64,000 nt of DNA from Erythrophleum ivorense (taxonomy: Eukaryota > Streptophyta > Magnoliopsida > Fabales > Fabaceae): positions 8,194,001 through 8,258,000 of the forward strand of contig JAIUCV010000004.1 of the NCBI GenBank assembly GCA_026724425.1, given 5' to 3'. Under the pieces are notes generated by a model that was given only the letters and a program-made list of their open reading frames with translations, did not search any database and was not told the origin of the DNA. This document shows, in pieces, positions 34,436-47,585 of this stretch (the stretch's first letter is position 1; each line of letters starts with the position of its first letter). Position numbers and translations under genes: made by a program.

Positions 34436-37400
34436 TGTAACGCCATAACTTCTAACTGATTTGATGCCATTTATAAGTTTTGTATTATCAATCCCACAAG
34501 ATCATATGAAAAGGAGATGAAAATAATAAACTTTTTCCGTGTTGCGCTATATCAAAAAAATTTAATTTGGTGTCACGTGGACTGTGTGAGCTCATACTAT
34601 ACTTCCTCATATTTAATTTCATTATTACAACTCATTTTTATCACAAAAACATGCCTACAACCCATGGAAACCGAAATAGGGCATGGAAAATGGAAGTTCA
34701 TTCTCAACCAGAATTGGCCTCTTTTCTGGGCAAACTTTGGAAAATCATAACTAAATCCAGAAAAATCCAAAACATGAAATCTTGGTCATTATGAAAAGCT
34801 TGGGATGTCTGATTCACACTAAGAATATGCCCAGGTCATAAAATTCATCACACAGGACGTTTGACATCCAAAAATCTACAGAGTCGCTGGAGCCTGGGCT
34901 GTTGTTCAGTTTACTGATACAAATTTCTGAAATTCATAACTAATTCTATAAAAATTGAAATCATACAAATTTAATCATTCTAGAAAGCTACAAATGTTAA
35001 CTTGATATTAAAAATAATTCCAGAATGAAATAGATATGTTTAGTCAGCTGGACCCTATGGAACAGTAGCCAGACTCATGAGGCACTACTGATACTTATAG
35101 TTAACTTCAAACATGCATAACTTACTGCTCAGACCTCCAAATGAGGTGATCTCATGGCCACAGAAAGCTTATGACCTCTAGTTTATGCATGTAAAATTTC
35201 ATAAGCATTGGACACCATTTGGCCATCAGGTGACACAAAATTCAAAACTGCCAGTATGAACAGTACCCATACCAGAATCCATGAAAAATCCCAACTTTGA
35301 AAATTCATCAAATATTCTCTAGGTCTCTGAAAATTATGATCTTTATCTTCCTAGAAAGCTCTTAATAAGACCTAATTGCATGCTAAGTTTTAGATCAAGA
35401 AGAGCTCATTTGGGTAAAAAGTGATATAGGATTGCATTTGGGCCATTTTCATGCCTCTTAATGGTTCAATGATGGGCAAAATGGCTCTTATGGTTCTTGT
35501 GGCCACTTGAGCACATGGGAATGGCCTAAAAAGACTCTTTAAACTTGTCTCAAAGGTGTGGAGACTTAAAACACAGAATTTCATTCTCCATTCCCAAGCT
35601 ATGTGCTAAGAGGCATACACTTGAAATGGCCATCCGATACCCAAAAATTGCAATACATTCCATTTATCCACAAATTTCATACATACATCATCTATTAGGA
35701 TATTTACATAGGTTCCATTCATTGTGCATCAATTCTAACAAAAGATTACATCATATACCACTCATTTGGTTACAACATAAACAAAGTTAAAAGCTTTATA
35801 ATTAAAGCTTCATCTCCTTACTTGGTGACTTCCATTTCCTTGTTCATTGGCTCCACCTAGCATGTTAGGATATTGGAGAGGAGGGGATGAGATTCAAAGA
35901 ATCCAAATAGCTCATCTCCCATTCAATCACACATAATATGTACAAAGTAAGATTTTCAAATGCATGTATGGAAAAATGGAAGTCATTGACATTTTCAAAG
36001 GAATATTGATATGTGAATCAATCATACAAGACATTCAAGAGTTCCCCAAGTGTTTGGATTAGCCTCACACTTCTCCTCATGGATTTTGGACTTACCTCAC
36101 CCATTCTTTGAGCACTTTAGACTCAACCATACTCTTGGGAGCCTACTTGGCTTTTGGGAGACTCTTCACTTTGTCTCAACCAAGCTCAAGGGTTCTTGGC
36201 TCATCCTCACCAAAGGAAAGAGTTCTTGGCCTCTCCACACTCAAGCAAACTCATACAAATAACATGTGCTCATTTGAAATATAACATGGCATCAAGGATC
36301 ATGGAATATAAAGGCATGCTAGCATACTTTTCTTAGCTTAAAAATACACATACATACATTTTAAAACAAGCTAAACACACATTCATGCATGAGAGAAGGT
36401 GGAGAGAGCTACCTTGCACAATTTCACACACTTTTTCCTTAGCTTTCAAGCCTCCTCTTTCAGCCACATACCCACAATTTGGTGGAGATAGTTTCTCTTG
36501 GCCTAGATACAATTTATGGGAGCTAATTAGGTCTATGAAACATATTCTAAAGCTACATCACTTGATAAAACACTAGATTGCTCTAGGCTCCATTATGGTC
36601 CATAATCATACCTAATGAAGCAATACCCATCAAATGACTTCTAGGCCTCATTCTTTCTTTTCAATTATGATTCTTGACTCCTTTTAAACCTCTTGGAGTC
36701 ATCACATCATTAAAACAAAGGGCCTAGCATCATGTTGCTTCTTTAGGTCCTAATATGGAACCTATGGCATCAATTCACTTTCTTTGAATTCTAAATTTTT
36801 TATAAGGCCTCTACTCATCTTCACTCATCACACATGACTCAAGAATAGCCTTAGAAAAATCTAAAACTCTCCCTAGCTATAGGAACTTGCCTAGGCCGAG
36901 ACTATGGGGGGAAGAAGAGTTCATGGCCTTCTTGATTTTTTCTTAATGGGAGACACACTTAGGAGGCTTCTTAGAGGTCTTAGGAGCTCAATCAAACACT
37001 CATATATGTTAGGAAATGCATGAATCAAATCAGTTTTTACAATCCCTTCAAATGCACTACACTTTTTCTACTTAGAGTTCATTAATTTTTCTTGCAATTT
37101 CTTCGCTTTCTTAGATGGGAGGTGCATGTGGGAAGCTCTCTAGGGGTCTTAGGAGCATGTTTAAACATTCAATTAAGTCTAAGAACATTCATATAAAATC
37201 AGATTTGCAAGGGAGTATTTGAATCCCTAATGGTTCTATCTTATCTCCTAATACTCCTTTCTTGATTCTATTGGTTCCTTCTTAATTCTTGCCATCTAAA
37301 ACCTCTAATCCCTCCACAAATTGGACAAAAATCAGCCCATAAGACTTGGGCTCATGGTGGTCAAATTCGTGCAAGAGGAAGGGGGAGGAAGAAACTACCA

Positions 37401-38288
37401 AAGAATAGAAGTTTTACCTTGTTTTCTTGCTTCCTTTGGCTTGTTCTTCCACTTGGTTGGCTTACTCCCTTAATTTTTGAAATTTTCCTCTCTGTTCTAC
37501 CCCAACAACAGCACCAAACTCTCCATTAAAATTATAGAAAGAAAGCTTGAGAGGAGAGGAGCAAGGTTCAAGAAGGAAGGATATGGAATTTCTTAAAGTT
37601 TCTTACCTTTTTCTTGAATTTCTTCCTCCAAAATCCTCCTCCTCTTATGTGCCTAAGAAGCTAGAGTTTTTTTCTGAAATTGGGCAGAAGCAAGTCGGTC
37701 TTAAAGAGAAGAGAAAGAATGTGGCATGTAAAGAAGCTTCCTTTAACACTTTAATGCCAATTTTCCCTGGTTCTTAGCATTTTCGTTTCTCCTTTGTTTT
37801 AGCTCCTTTTTTAGAACCGTCTTTTCCATCATAACAAATAGGTTCTAAAATGCCTTTGAAATCACTCAAATCGGAGCTAAAACCTTCCCGAACGAACCGG
37901 TCAAAGTTTGGGTCAATCGTCATCGAAAAGAGTACACCGGAGGGGCTTCACTGGTCCCGGGGCTTCCCATGGTTTTTAGGGCCTCTGAGAATCCCGGAGA
38001 ACTCAAAACTTTCATTTAAAAAGCCCTCTTATGAGTTTTTCAAAAAGTACCCATATTTACGAAAATGCCACTGCCTTTTGGCAAATTTATCGAATCACTC
38101 TGGCCTTGATTTCTGGGCAACTCAAGGCTCAAATCCTCATTTTCCATTATTTAGAATTTTATCATAATTTTATTTGGCCCTAATTCCTTCTATTTTAGGG
38201 ACTTCCTTTTATATTTTACCCATTTCTGACATTTACGGAGAAACTAAATATTGCGTTTCTCACATTTACGGAGGGACCGGATGTTATA
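34436..38288 (-). mobile_element. Solo LTR M4, chromovirus-type, P1 subfamily
   Basis: This 3.85 kb solo LTR on the minus strand ends (plus-strand left) TGTAACGCC and starts at 38288 with TATAACATCCGG, where TG has become TA. Its reverse complement aligns with P1 along its length, including the duplicated 33-bp start (38223-38288) and the 'gagctcacac' block near the 3' end. GAATA follows it (38289-38293). No clean duplication is visible on its left because it sits two bases from the right end of TRIM1. No coding region. Confidence 0.82.
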
Positions 38289-41200
38289 GAATATGTATCA
38301 AATTCTCAAAGAAAACAAACAAAACTTTATATGGCTTCTTACACATATATGGTTCGGCCAAGGAGAGAAATAGATAGCTAGGGAGTGTTTCTTTGAATTC
38401 TAATGAATTTAAAGACTTAGATATGATGAATAAATAATTATGAAAGCATTGGACTAAATTTAGAAAGCATAAAATGAAAGTTGAAATTTTAAGGATTTAA
38501 ATGAGGTCAATGAAGTAAGTTGGTTTTAAACCCTTCTAACCAAGCATGTAATGGTTCAAATGAGTTTCTTAAGAGTCATAAGACTTGTCAAAGGCAATAT
38601 TTCGGGATTAGAAATCAAGAACTAAGCTTCATAATGGGTTTACACTAGTTTTAATTGATACTTTGAGTCCTAATAAAATTAAGTAAGCATGGTGGAACCT
38701 AGAATGAGTTTTATGGGATTAATTTATCTCATAATTGTTTTATGTAGGTCAAGCTAATCCGAACTCATTCCTTTGCAAGTGTCAAGCCAAAGAAAATAAA
38801 GAAAAAGGAAGCTTATAAGTGGGATTGTGGTACATCCAAGTTCCTAAAGTCACAAGGTAGCTTTATCTTCTTTTCTTATATACATTTGAGTGCTTGAATG
38901 AGTTGAAATGCTTGCATGTATTGTTTCTTGATGTTTTTATGAGAAATGTTTCATTATGTTTTCCATATGAACTATATGAGCATTATATGTATATGAAAGG
39001 CAATAAGATGGCTCCTACCTCCTCTAAGGTATGAATTGAATGTAGTAGCTCTTCCTTTGCTTCGAGTTGAGAATAGTTGAGCCTAGTGAAGTTTATGAGA
39101 ATGCCATGGCTAATGTATGAATGGATTTTCATGTTTTGTGATGTATTTGATTCATATGAAACATAAACATAGCATTCTTGCACCATATGCATGATATGCA
39201 CTCATGGCATTACATGGTATACACTCATGGCATTCTTGTATGTATGGAATCGATTGAAATTATCTACTGAGATTCTCCTGAATCTCACTTCCTACGCTCC
39301 CATTAACCATTTCAGGTTCACCAAGCAAAGCTAAGATCAAGAGAGAGCTTAAATACTAAGAAATTGTTGTATTAGTCATTATGTTGTAATATATTATGTT
39401 ATATGTATGTATATGATGCTTTACAAGTACTATGATAGACCTATGATGTATATGATGATAATATACCATGTCTTTTGATGGAACCACATGTAAAAGTTTA
39501 AAAATAGCTATGTATGTCTATTTGTGGCAATATACATATATTATGGTAGAGTTTGATATATGAGATGACATAATAGATGCATGTAATCTTGGGTATGAAA
39601 GGGTCAAATTTTAATCTAATTATGTTAGCATGTTATGGAATGATTAGAAATGTCATTTAGGATGAAAGAAATGTGTTCAAAATGGGAGAAGATCAATTGG
39701 AACCTAAATAGTCCAATTTGTAGCTAAAGTTGGTCTTAAAACTTTTATAAATAACTCATATGCCAAAAATGGCCTAAATAATCTAGTTTGAGCCTAAGAT
39801 TTGACATGCATTTAAAACCTTCCTAGAGCTTTTTCTCAAGCTAAGAACCATAATTTTTGGAGCTATACAAATTATTTTACAAATTTATGAAATTGTGCAA
39901 AATGTTCAATTAGGTCCAAGTACTGTTCACACAGAACAGCTCTAAATTTTATGTCTTTCAGGGGCCAAATGAAGTCCAATACTCATAAAATTTTACAGGC
40001 ATATAGTTGGCAATATAAGCTTTGTAAGGCCACTGATTTTCATAAAAAGGAAGTATATAGAGGAAGTTATGAAGTTTTTAATTTTAGGGTTTGATTATGT
40101 CCAAGTATTGTAGTAGCCACTGATATGCAAAGTTTTTCATAAGACAACTGAGCTCATATGCTCTTGGAATTTTTCTAGCACATAGATCTCATCTCAAGCT
40201 TTCCGTGGCCATTGAGATCATCCAATTTGGAGTTGTGTAGTCCAAGATATGCAATTTTAAAATTTAGGTATGCTATATGCCTCTAATTTTGACCCGCAGT
40301 ACTGTTTCATTGTATTTGGTAAGGAAAATGAACTCAATTTTGTCTTTTTTTTATAACATGTAATTTACATTCTACGCTTTCCATAGACACCTAATTTGCA
40401 TGATTTGGAGTTATATAGCCTAAGTTCTGAATTTTAAAAGTTAGTGCAGAATCTAGGCGTATGTTGTCATTTCGGATCCTAAGAGGTTTGTGTGTTCCAC
40501 AAGCTAACCATGGTAGCATGAATATAAACAAACTTGTTTATGATAAAAATGAATAAAGAAAAAGAAAGAAATGAATTTGGACCCTTATAGCTATATTTGA
40601 CCTGCAAATGTGCCAAATTTAGTGCTAAATTACATGTAAATGGATGTGGACTTGGTTCTTTATCTTCTTGATTTATATGAATGAGCTAAGGGAACTGGTT
40701 ATGACATTGGGCATCACCTAATTGATGAGAGTGTGGGCAAAGTTGTAATAACTAGAAATTTATTTAAGGATAATTATGATTAATTAGGAATTGATATAGG
40801 TTTAATTAGGAAAAATTAATTAAGAAAGGTGGACATTAATTTAGGTTTTACGATTAATTTAATTATACTTTAGACTAAGTCTAGAAGCCCAATCTTAATC
40901 TTAAGGAGACTCAATTCTACTTCTTAGAGATCCAATATTTATATTGTGCTGATCCAAGTTAAATGGACCATTAAGACAGCCCAAACCCATCATAAACTCT
41001 ACAACTTGTGGCCTAATAGACTCTCATCTAAACTATAACACCATATTCACTAAGCTCATCTCACATCGTTACTAAGCTCATCTCCTTGGATTACATAAGA
41101 TTTCCAAGAAAAGCTATTAAAAATATTCCATTAAATTACGTTATGTCACAGATAAAATTTTCAATCAGTATTTCATGGGCCATATGGAGTCATCTATTTC

Positions 41201-41499
41201 ATTCTCATATTTAAATATACAAATACAACTCATAACAAGTTCAAGAAGTGGCCTAGAACTAGTGCAAGTGGAAGGTATACATGAAAATAGAGTATGCAGC
41301 CTCGGGTTGGAATTCCAGAATTCTAACATGAACTTTGAAAAATTATAACTAATTCTAGAAAAATTAAAATCAAGCACGCTATACCATTCTGGAAAGCTAC
41401 AAATGTCTACTTTATGATAAAAATAAATACAGACCACAACTGAGGCGTTTAACCACTAAAAATTGATAAAGGTCATCTATCACTACTGATACTGTTTAG

Positions 41500-42070
41500 A
41501 CCTGATCATGGGTCGAGAAGCTCGCCTAACCCAATAGGCTCAACCTGAAAAAAATGGATATGAGCCCAAAAAAACTCGCCTGTATTATAATTATTTTTTA
41601 TATATTATTAATAAATAATATTATTAGAACATTTATTTATAACTATAGATATAAGGAAAAAAGAATTATATAACATATATGATTATAATTATTTTTACTT
41701 TTACTTATTGTATAATATATTATTAGGAATAAATTATAATTCAAATAAAATAAATTATTAATAGTAATATTATTGGAAAAATTATTATTTTGAGAAGTTT
41801 TATTATCTTATATATATATATTCAAGTAATTTAAACTTTTTGAAATTTTTTTATGAGTTATTTAGAATTTAAAATAAGAATAAAAGTATGCCTAATAAGT
41901 AATGAAAAAATATATATAATATTTAAAACTAAAAAAAGATAAAAATGTAAAAAAAAAATTTGCAAAAAGGGTCAGCTGAGGCCCAGCCAGTTTTTAACTA
42001 GGCTTAAAAAAATTTGTAATTTTTTTATGAGCCCGACCCATTTTTAAACGAGCCCGACCCGTGATCAGGT
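41500..42070. mobile_element. Non-autonomous DNA element (hAT-like MITE) with 15-bp inverted ends
   Basis: The ends ACCTGATCATGGGTC (41500-41514) and GACCCGTGATCAGGT (42056-42070) are inverted copies with one mismatch. The subterminal sequence is rich in GAGCCCGACCC-type motifs, as in hAT-derived MITEs of plants. The core is extremely AT-rich and non-coding. The 570-bp segment is missing from the related LTR M5, which supports its being an insertion. I could not find a convincing 8-bp target duplication. Confidence 0.72.
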
Positions 42071-43323
42071 ATGGTACTATCCTCCAATTTCAAAAATTCA
42101 TATCTTCCTACTCAGAGGTCCAATTGGAGTGATCTCTATGGCCATGGAAAGCTTATCATGTCTAGTTTATGCCTATAAAATTTTATGAGTATTGGACATC
42201 ATTTGGCCCCTTTATAACATAACCCAAGTAACTAATTAAATGAACAGTGTCTGCATCAGTTCAGCAGAAAATACTAACTTTGAAAAATCATAATTAATTC
42301 CACAGAGCTCCAAATAATCTAGTCTTTGGCTTATTAGTCTCACCCATTCTCTTGAAGGTTATTGAACTTCCCTCATCCTTTTCTTTAAAGGCCTTGAACT
42401 AAGCTTTACTCTTGGGAGACTTTAAACTTTGTCTCAACTATTCTTAAGGGTACTTGGCTCATTCTCACCATAGCTGATGGGTTCTTGGCTTCACCACACT
42501 TAAGAAAATCAAAGTAAATATACTAAACATCATTTGAATGCATAAAATATCATCATAGTACCATGACATATGAAATCATACTAGAACACTTTTTATGGCT
42601 TAAAACATACATACACACATTCAAAGACAAGGCAAACATTCATCCATGCATGAAAAAAAGAGGAGAGAGCTACTTTTTTTACAAATGCAAACTTTTCCTC
42701 TTGAATTGGATTTCTCTTCCTTGGCCATATGCAAACTTTAAGCCATAATATGAAACCTATGATACCATCTCACTATCCATGGCTTCTAAAATTTTTTCAA
42801 GGCTTCCTCTCATCCTTTTCCATCATATATAACTCAAAAATAAGCTTGGAACAAATTAAAATTATCCCTTGGTGCTTTAACCCCTCAAGGGCGTGGCTAT
42901 GGACTACATTAGCACCAAGTGAGTTTGCTTTGTTTTCTTGATGGAAGATGCATATGAAAAGCCTTCTAGGAATCTCAAGAGCTCATCCAAACACTCATTT
43001 AGACCTAGGAATTATTGTATCAAATCATATTTTTGGTAGAACACTTGAAACCTTAACTTTTCTATCTTGAAAATCAATAGCTTTTACTTGATTTTCTTTA
43101 CATATTCTAAATTCCCACACCTTAATTCACATGATTCATTCTTGGTTTTGCCTAAAAACACCCTCCCCTTAGCTGGCTATAAGGAGGACAAATGCACACA
43201 AGAAGAACAAGAAAAGTGAAGCATGGAAACTAAGAATTTCACCTTGAATTCAAACTTTTCTTGAATGCTTTCCCTTTTCTTCTAGCTCTCCTCCTCAAAT
43301 CTGAATTTTTTCCCTCTGGTCTA

Positions 43324-43487
43324 TCGTAGAGGCCTTAAGCGAGCATTTAGTATCAATATTAACCTAGCCCTTGTTTCTTTTTTGGGGGCTAGCAAACCAT
43401 AGAGAGGAGAGCCTGTTGAGGAATGGCATTTGAATTGGGCCAAGCTCTTTGAATGAATGAGTACTTTGGGACTATATGACTAAGAAT
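43324..43487. other. About 165-bp insertion in LTR M3, unidentified
   Basis: Sister LTR M5 near 62800 reads 'ggtcta' directly followed by 'cctcaaaa', while in M3 about 165 bp separate these words. The insert has no terminal repeats or clear duplication and its source is unknown. Confidence 0.5.
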
Positions 43488-46049
43488 CTCAAAACAGCAC
43501 CAAAAACCTAAATAAAACCATGGAAAGGAATCTTGAGAGGAGAGGAACAAGTTTGGAAGAAGAAGGAGTATGAAAATCCATGAAATTCCTTAACTTTTTC
43601 TTGCTTTTTCTCCTCCTTTCTTCTCTTCCTTGGTGCACATAAGAGAGCTAGTCTTTCTCTGGTTTTTAGGTAGAATAAGTCGTGTAAATAATGAGGAGAA
43701 GAAACATGAAACTTAAAGAGGGTTCAAGAAGCTTTTACTTTCTTAAAAATTTCAATTTTGCCCTTTCGTCTTGGCATTTTTGTTTTAGTTTCATTTAGCT
43801 CCTTTTTTAGGATCATCTTTTCCATCATAAAATTTAGATTCCCAATTTTAGAAAATGCCTTTAGAATCACTCAAATTGGAGCTAAAATCATCTCAAACAA
43901 ATCATTCAAAGTTTGGGTTCATCATCATTGAAAGACGTACACCAGCTTTAACTGTCCTGGGGCTTCCCATAGTTCTCAGGGCCTATAAGAACCCTAGAGA
44001 ACTCAAATTTTCCATTTTAAAAGTTCTCCTATGAGAATTCTAAAATTTGCCCAAAATTACGAAAATGACATTACGTTTTGTAATTGTTTTGTTAAATTCT
44101 GTCTGGCCATTTTAGCCTCTGTTTCATAGTACCTCTAGCCTTGACTCATCATTATTTGAGGTCTAGAATATTATTCTAATTTTATTGGACCTTAAATCAC
44201 TCTATCTGGGGGACTTTCTTTTGTATCCAGTGAATTTCATACGTTTATAGAAAAACTGTACGTTATGTTTCTCGCTTTTTCTCATATGTTTAAGGAGCCA
44301 AATATTACATAAACTAAGTGAATTTTAGGCCTTTAAATCCACCCACAACCTATCTAAACCCTAAATCCATTCCAGCCCCTTCACATTCTACAAAAAACAC
44401 AAAAGGCAAGAGTTCATTTTTGCACTTAGAGAAGGGAGGCTAGGGTTCTTGGCGAAATTCCATCTCTTCCCACTCCTAGAGCAAGATTCAACTAAGGTAA
44501 CTTAACCTTCTTCTTTCCCTCTTCAATTTGATCTAATTGATTTTTCATTTGGAGCATTTTCACCCATACCCAAAATCTGAAATATGTTGTTTAATGTTTT
44601 CTTGGAGGATTTTCGAAGGTTAAAGCTAGGGGCATTGTTAGGTAAGTATTTTCTTTCCATATTGAGGTAGTTTCTGCTAGTTTGAAATCCTCATAGTTGA
44701 TTTATAGTATGGGCCTTTATTTTGTGCAAAATTACCTAAAAAATTGAGTAATATCTTGGAGTTTCTGTGTGGGTGAAGCTCAAATCTGAATTTGGGACTC
44801 CTTGGGGGCTAGGTAAGTGTCTTCTAAGTAGTCTTTGGTAGTTTAACTCTTTGGGTATTGGTTTGCTACTATAAATGATAGGTAGGAGTATTAATAGTAT
44901 GGTTTTATATGCATAAGCTGAAGTAGCATTGTTGTTAACTTAAAATTATCAACCAAGTGAAGTAATCGAGGTTGATGTTAATTCCATATATATATATTCT
45001 TTAATTTTATATCTACTGTACAAGTATAATTTTGAATGCATAATAAATGATTGGCTATTTGAATTGTATGTTTGGACCTTATAAGTACATAGTGGAGCTA
45101 TAGTACGGCTGCCACTCATGCATCATGCTTCGATCGAGCACTGAGTTGTAATTAAATTCTTGTATGTACTAAGCCCAAGTTGTGCTTATTGGAGAGTTGG
45201 TACCATGGACAAGCCTCTTCTGATGTTAATGGCCTTTAACATGTATAATGTGATTGCTAATATGGGATAGTAGTCACTAATAACCCAATAGTTTCATTTG
45301 CTGTTATGACTGATATTTTTTATACTTATCTAATTAATTGCACATATGTTAATTAAATTGGTATATATGAATGAAATTTATTTTTGGTTACTGAGATTTG
45401 CATCTCAACCCATTTCATGGGCTAACTATTTCAGGTGAAAGCTTTTTGGGTAAGGATAAAGGGCAACAAATGGATGAGTATCCATAAGTTGAGACCTTGT
45501 ATAAAGAATGTTGTACTTAGGTTGATCTAACTTAGAATAGATGCTAATTTTTGTTACTCTTTTGTATAGCATCATCATGTAATCATATTGCTAAGTATAG
45601 GTATTTTGTGTTTTGGTAAACAATAATGTAACTAATAGGGGGTTAAACCCTATACAAATTTAGAATCTGATGTATATGCTCATTTATATTTGGTATGAAA
45701 CCTTACTGATGCTAAGATATGACTTATTGTTTGATATTGTAATCATGTGTTGCCTTAAATGTTTACTTAGACTAGCATTGCATGGAAGCTCTATTGGAAT
45801 TTACATTTGAATGATAATGGTAATGGCTTTTAGTATTCCTTGTGTCAAAGTCCATGATTTACTGATATATGGTAGATAGATATGTAGAGATCAAAATCTA
45901 ACTTTTGAATTAATTAAAATTGGTATGCTGAGTAATTTGAATAGTAAGATGCTATTAGAACCTTATAAATTAAGATAGAATGACCTTAAGATGCCATTAG
46001 AGGGAGTGTTAGAGTGTTTGGGGCGAAATTGAGAGAGTTTAAGTGCAAG

Positions 46050-46480
46050 AGGAAGTTGAGCTACGACCGAAACACTTTAAGTTGCAACCAACAGTTAGAC
46101 AGAGGTGAGGGCACTGCAATGCAAGATGAAAATTTTATCCAGGGAGGGTAATAGATTCTAACTTCGCCTTAGCGCAGGTACTTTTGCTGCGATGCAATTC
46201 AAATAATTTGGATGGAGAGTTCCAAGAGGCTTACCCGTTGCGACGCCATGTAGGCTCGCTATGACGAATCATGAAAATGTAAATAGTAAGTTCCGAGACC
46301 ATCTTAGTCGCAACGCGAAAGGCCTGAGTCATGACACAAAGTTTAAATTTTTTATTTTGAGCTTTAAGAGCCATAACGCGGGTATACCAAGTCATAACGG
46401 GAGTCTCCAAATTTGGTTTTTAAGTTCCAATAATCAACTTAACTGAGACAGGGAAGGTCCAAGTCATGGCGAAAGTTCCC
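46050..46480 (+). repeat. CG-containing motif patch in LTR-B
   Basis: Variants of 'gtcgcaacgcg', 'cataacgcgg' and 'gtcatgac' recur at irregular spacing here, for example near 46235, 46310 and 46373. CpG is otherwise scarce in the window. Confidence 0.55.
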
Positions 46481-46798
46481 ATACTCTTATTTTTTACTTA
46501 GAAACCTTGAAGTTCATCATGATAGTGTTATATAATTACCTAAGAACATTTATAAGAGGTTTTGTAAGTTGAAATCAATAGTAAATTAATCAAAGGTCTT
46601 AATTGATAATTAGGATCTCTTGTGAATTTGAATAGTTGTGTTAGTTTGGCTAATAACCCTAATAATATTAAGGTTCAAATTTTCTCACTTTTTTTTCTAT
46701 TTTAATTAATTGTAATGACTTTAAACCTTGATTTACGATTATTAAATATATAATTAAGCCTAATCATGGTAATTAGGAATTAGGGTTGTTACAAAAGT

Positions 46799-47585
46799 TA
46801 AAGTAACATTTCCAACATCAGACTAAATGTCTATTGCACCATTAGATAATAAGGGTGGCCCTTCTATACAAGTTTCAACAACCTTTTCCACTCTTGTAGA
46901 GGAAGCTGTCTAGACAAGTATTCAGCTTCCACCTAAAGTGAACGTCTATGATAGTGATAATGATAAAGATAATGAGGGTTAGCTTGCTAAATGCAACAAA
47001 GTTTGGATTGTTAATGTTATTATCGAGTATGTCTAGAAACACCAGTGCATTGAATTAAGTACCCTTAAATTCGTATGCTAACATTAGTTTCATAGACAAG
47101 TGTGGCATTGATACGAGAAAACACATCACAATAAATTACGCTTGGTTGCTTCCCCCTGGCCAGAATGTTATAGTGGAATGGAACAACTAAACTTAACCTA
47201 CTGGGGATGACAGTGGCCTGCTAAGAGGATTTTTAGGTACCATTATAGAAGACTTTATTGTATTTCCCATAAGTTATAAGAATTAGAAAAAGATACCATC
47301 AAACTACAAGGAGAATGTATGTGAAAATACTATTTAGGCAATATTACTATATATTTAAACTATTTGTATGCTTGTTTATATATCATTGTTGACTTTTATC
47401 TTTGAGTTTGAAGGCTAAGTTTGATGTTCATACAAAGGGGCACAAAAAATATGTCTTAAAAGCACTTAGAACTAGGTGGAAGGATAGGAGACAAAGATTG
47501 TGAGGGAAACTATATGATGGCATACTTATTAGGGATCAGTTGATTTTGAAGGTCTCACTTAGAATTTGTAGATATCAATAGGCAT
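46799..47585 (+). pseudogene. CACTA-2 accessory transposase gene (Ptta/En/Spm type), broken, first part
   Basis: After an acidic stretch around 46920-46980 (YDSDNDKDNEG), the exon around 47090-47320 encodes the plant Ptta/En/Spm domain: IVEWNN, then, after a frameshift, DDSGLLRGFLG and FIVFPISYKN. An intron ending in 'gagtttgaag' precedes the exon AKFDVHTKGHKKYVLKAL with RTRWKDRR (47412-47500). The order, intron position and motifs match CACTA-1 at 24660-25165. The gene is cut at 47585 by P2 and resumes at 51168. Such proteins bind DNA and assist transposition in CACTA elements; this copy is dead. Confidence 0.75.

Larger units (their letters stand above)
32819..40706 (+). mobile_element. Solo LTR P3, chromovirus-type, carrying TRIM1 and M4
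   Basis: The LTR starts TATAATATCTGGTCC, which aligns with the TGTAACATCTGGTCCC start of P1 but has lost the TG by transition. It ends GGTTATGACA at 40706. Flanks TTAGA (32814-32818) and TTGGG (40707-40711) match 3 of 5, and both differences are G to A, so a decayed target duplication is plausible. Without the TRIM1/M4 insertion it is about 3.55 kb. It contains no genes; it holds the usual LTR landmarks, including a palindrome near 39262. Confidence 0.72.
41034..44309 (-). mobile_element. Solo LTR M3, chromovirus-type, inside LTR-B
   Basis: A minus-strand LTR bounded by the perfect duplication TAAAC (41029-41033 and 44310-44314). Its left end reads TATAACACC (TG changed to TA), matching the left end of M5 at 60131, and its right end is AATATTACA. 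It is 3.28 kb, of which about 0.57 kb is a nested MITE. It aligns best with M5. It contains the 'gacttttggc'-like block (42310-42500) but no genes. Confidence 0.85.
40744..46793 (+). mobile_element. Solo LTR-B (second Ty3/gypsy-like family), carrying M3
   Basis: The LTR starts TGTAATAACTAG and ends GGTTGTTACA. Perfect duplications AAAGT flank it (40739-40743 and 46794-46798). With M3 removed it is about 2.77 kb. The sequence differs from the other long LTRs, except for a short shared region with a palindrome-like 'gagatttgcatctc' and 'atttcaggt' (about 45388-45440). A patch at 46050-46480 is richer in G and C, with repeated CG-containing motifs. It has no coding sequence; the family is inferred from the TGTAA...TTACA ends. 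Confidence 0.82.
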
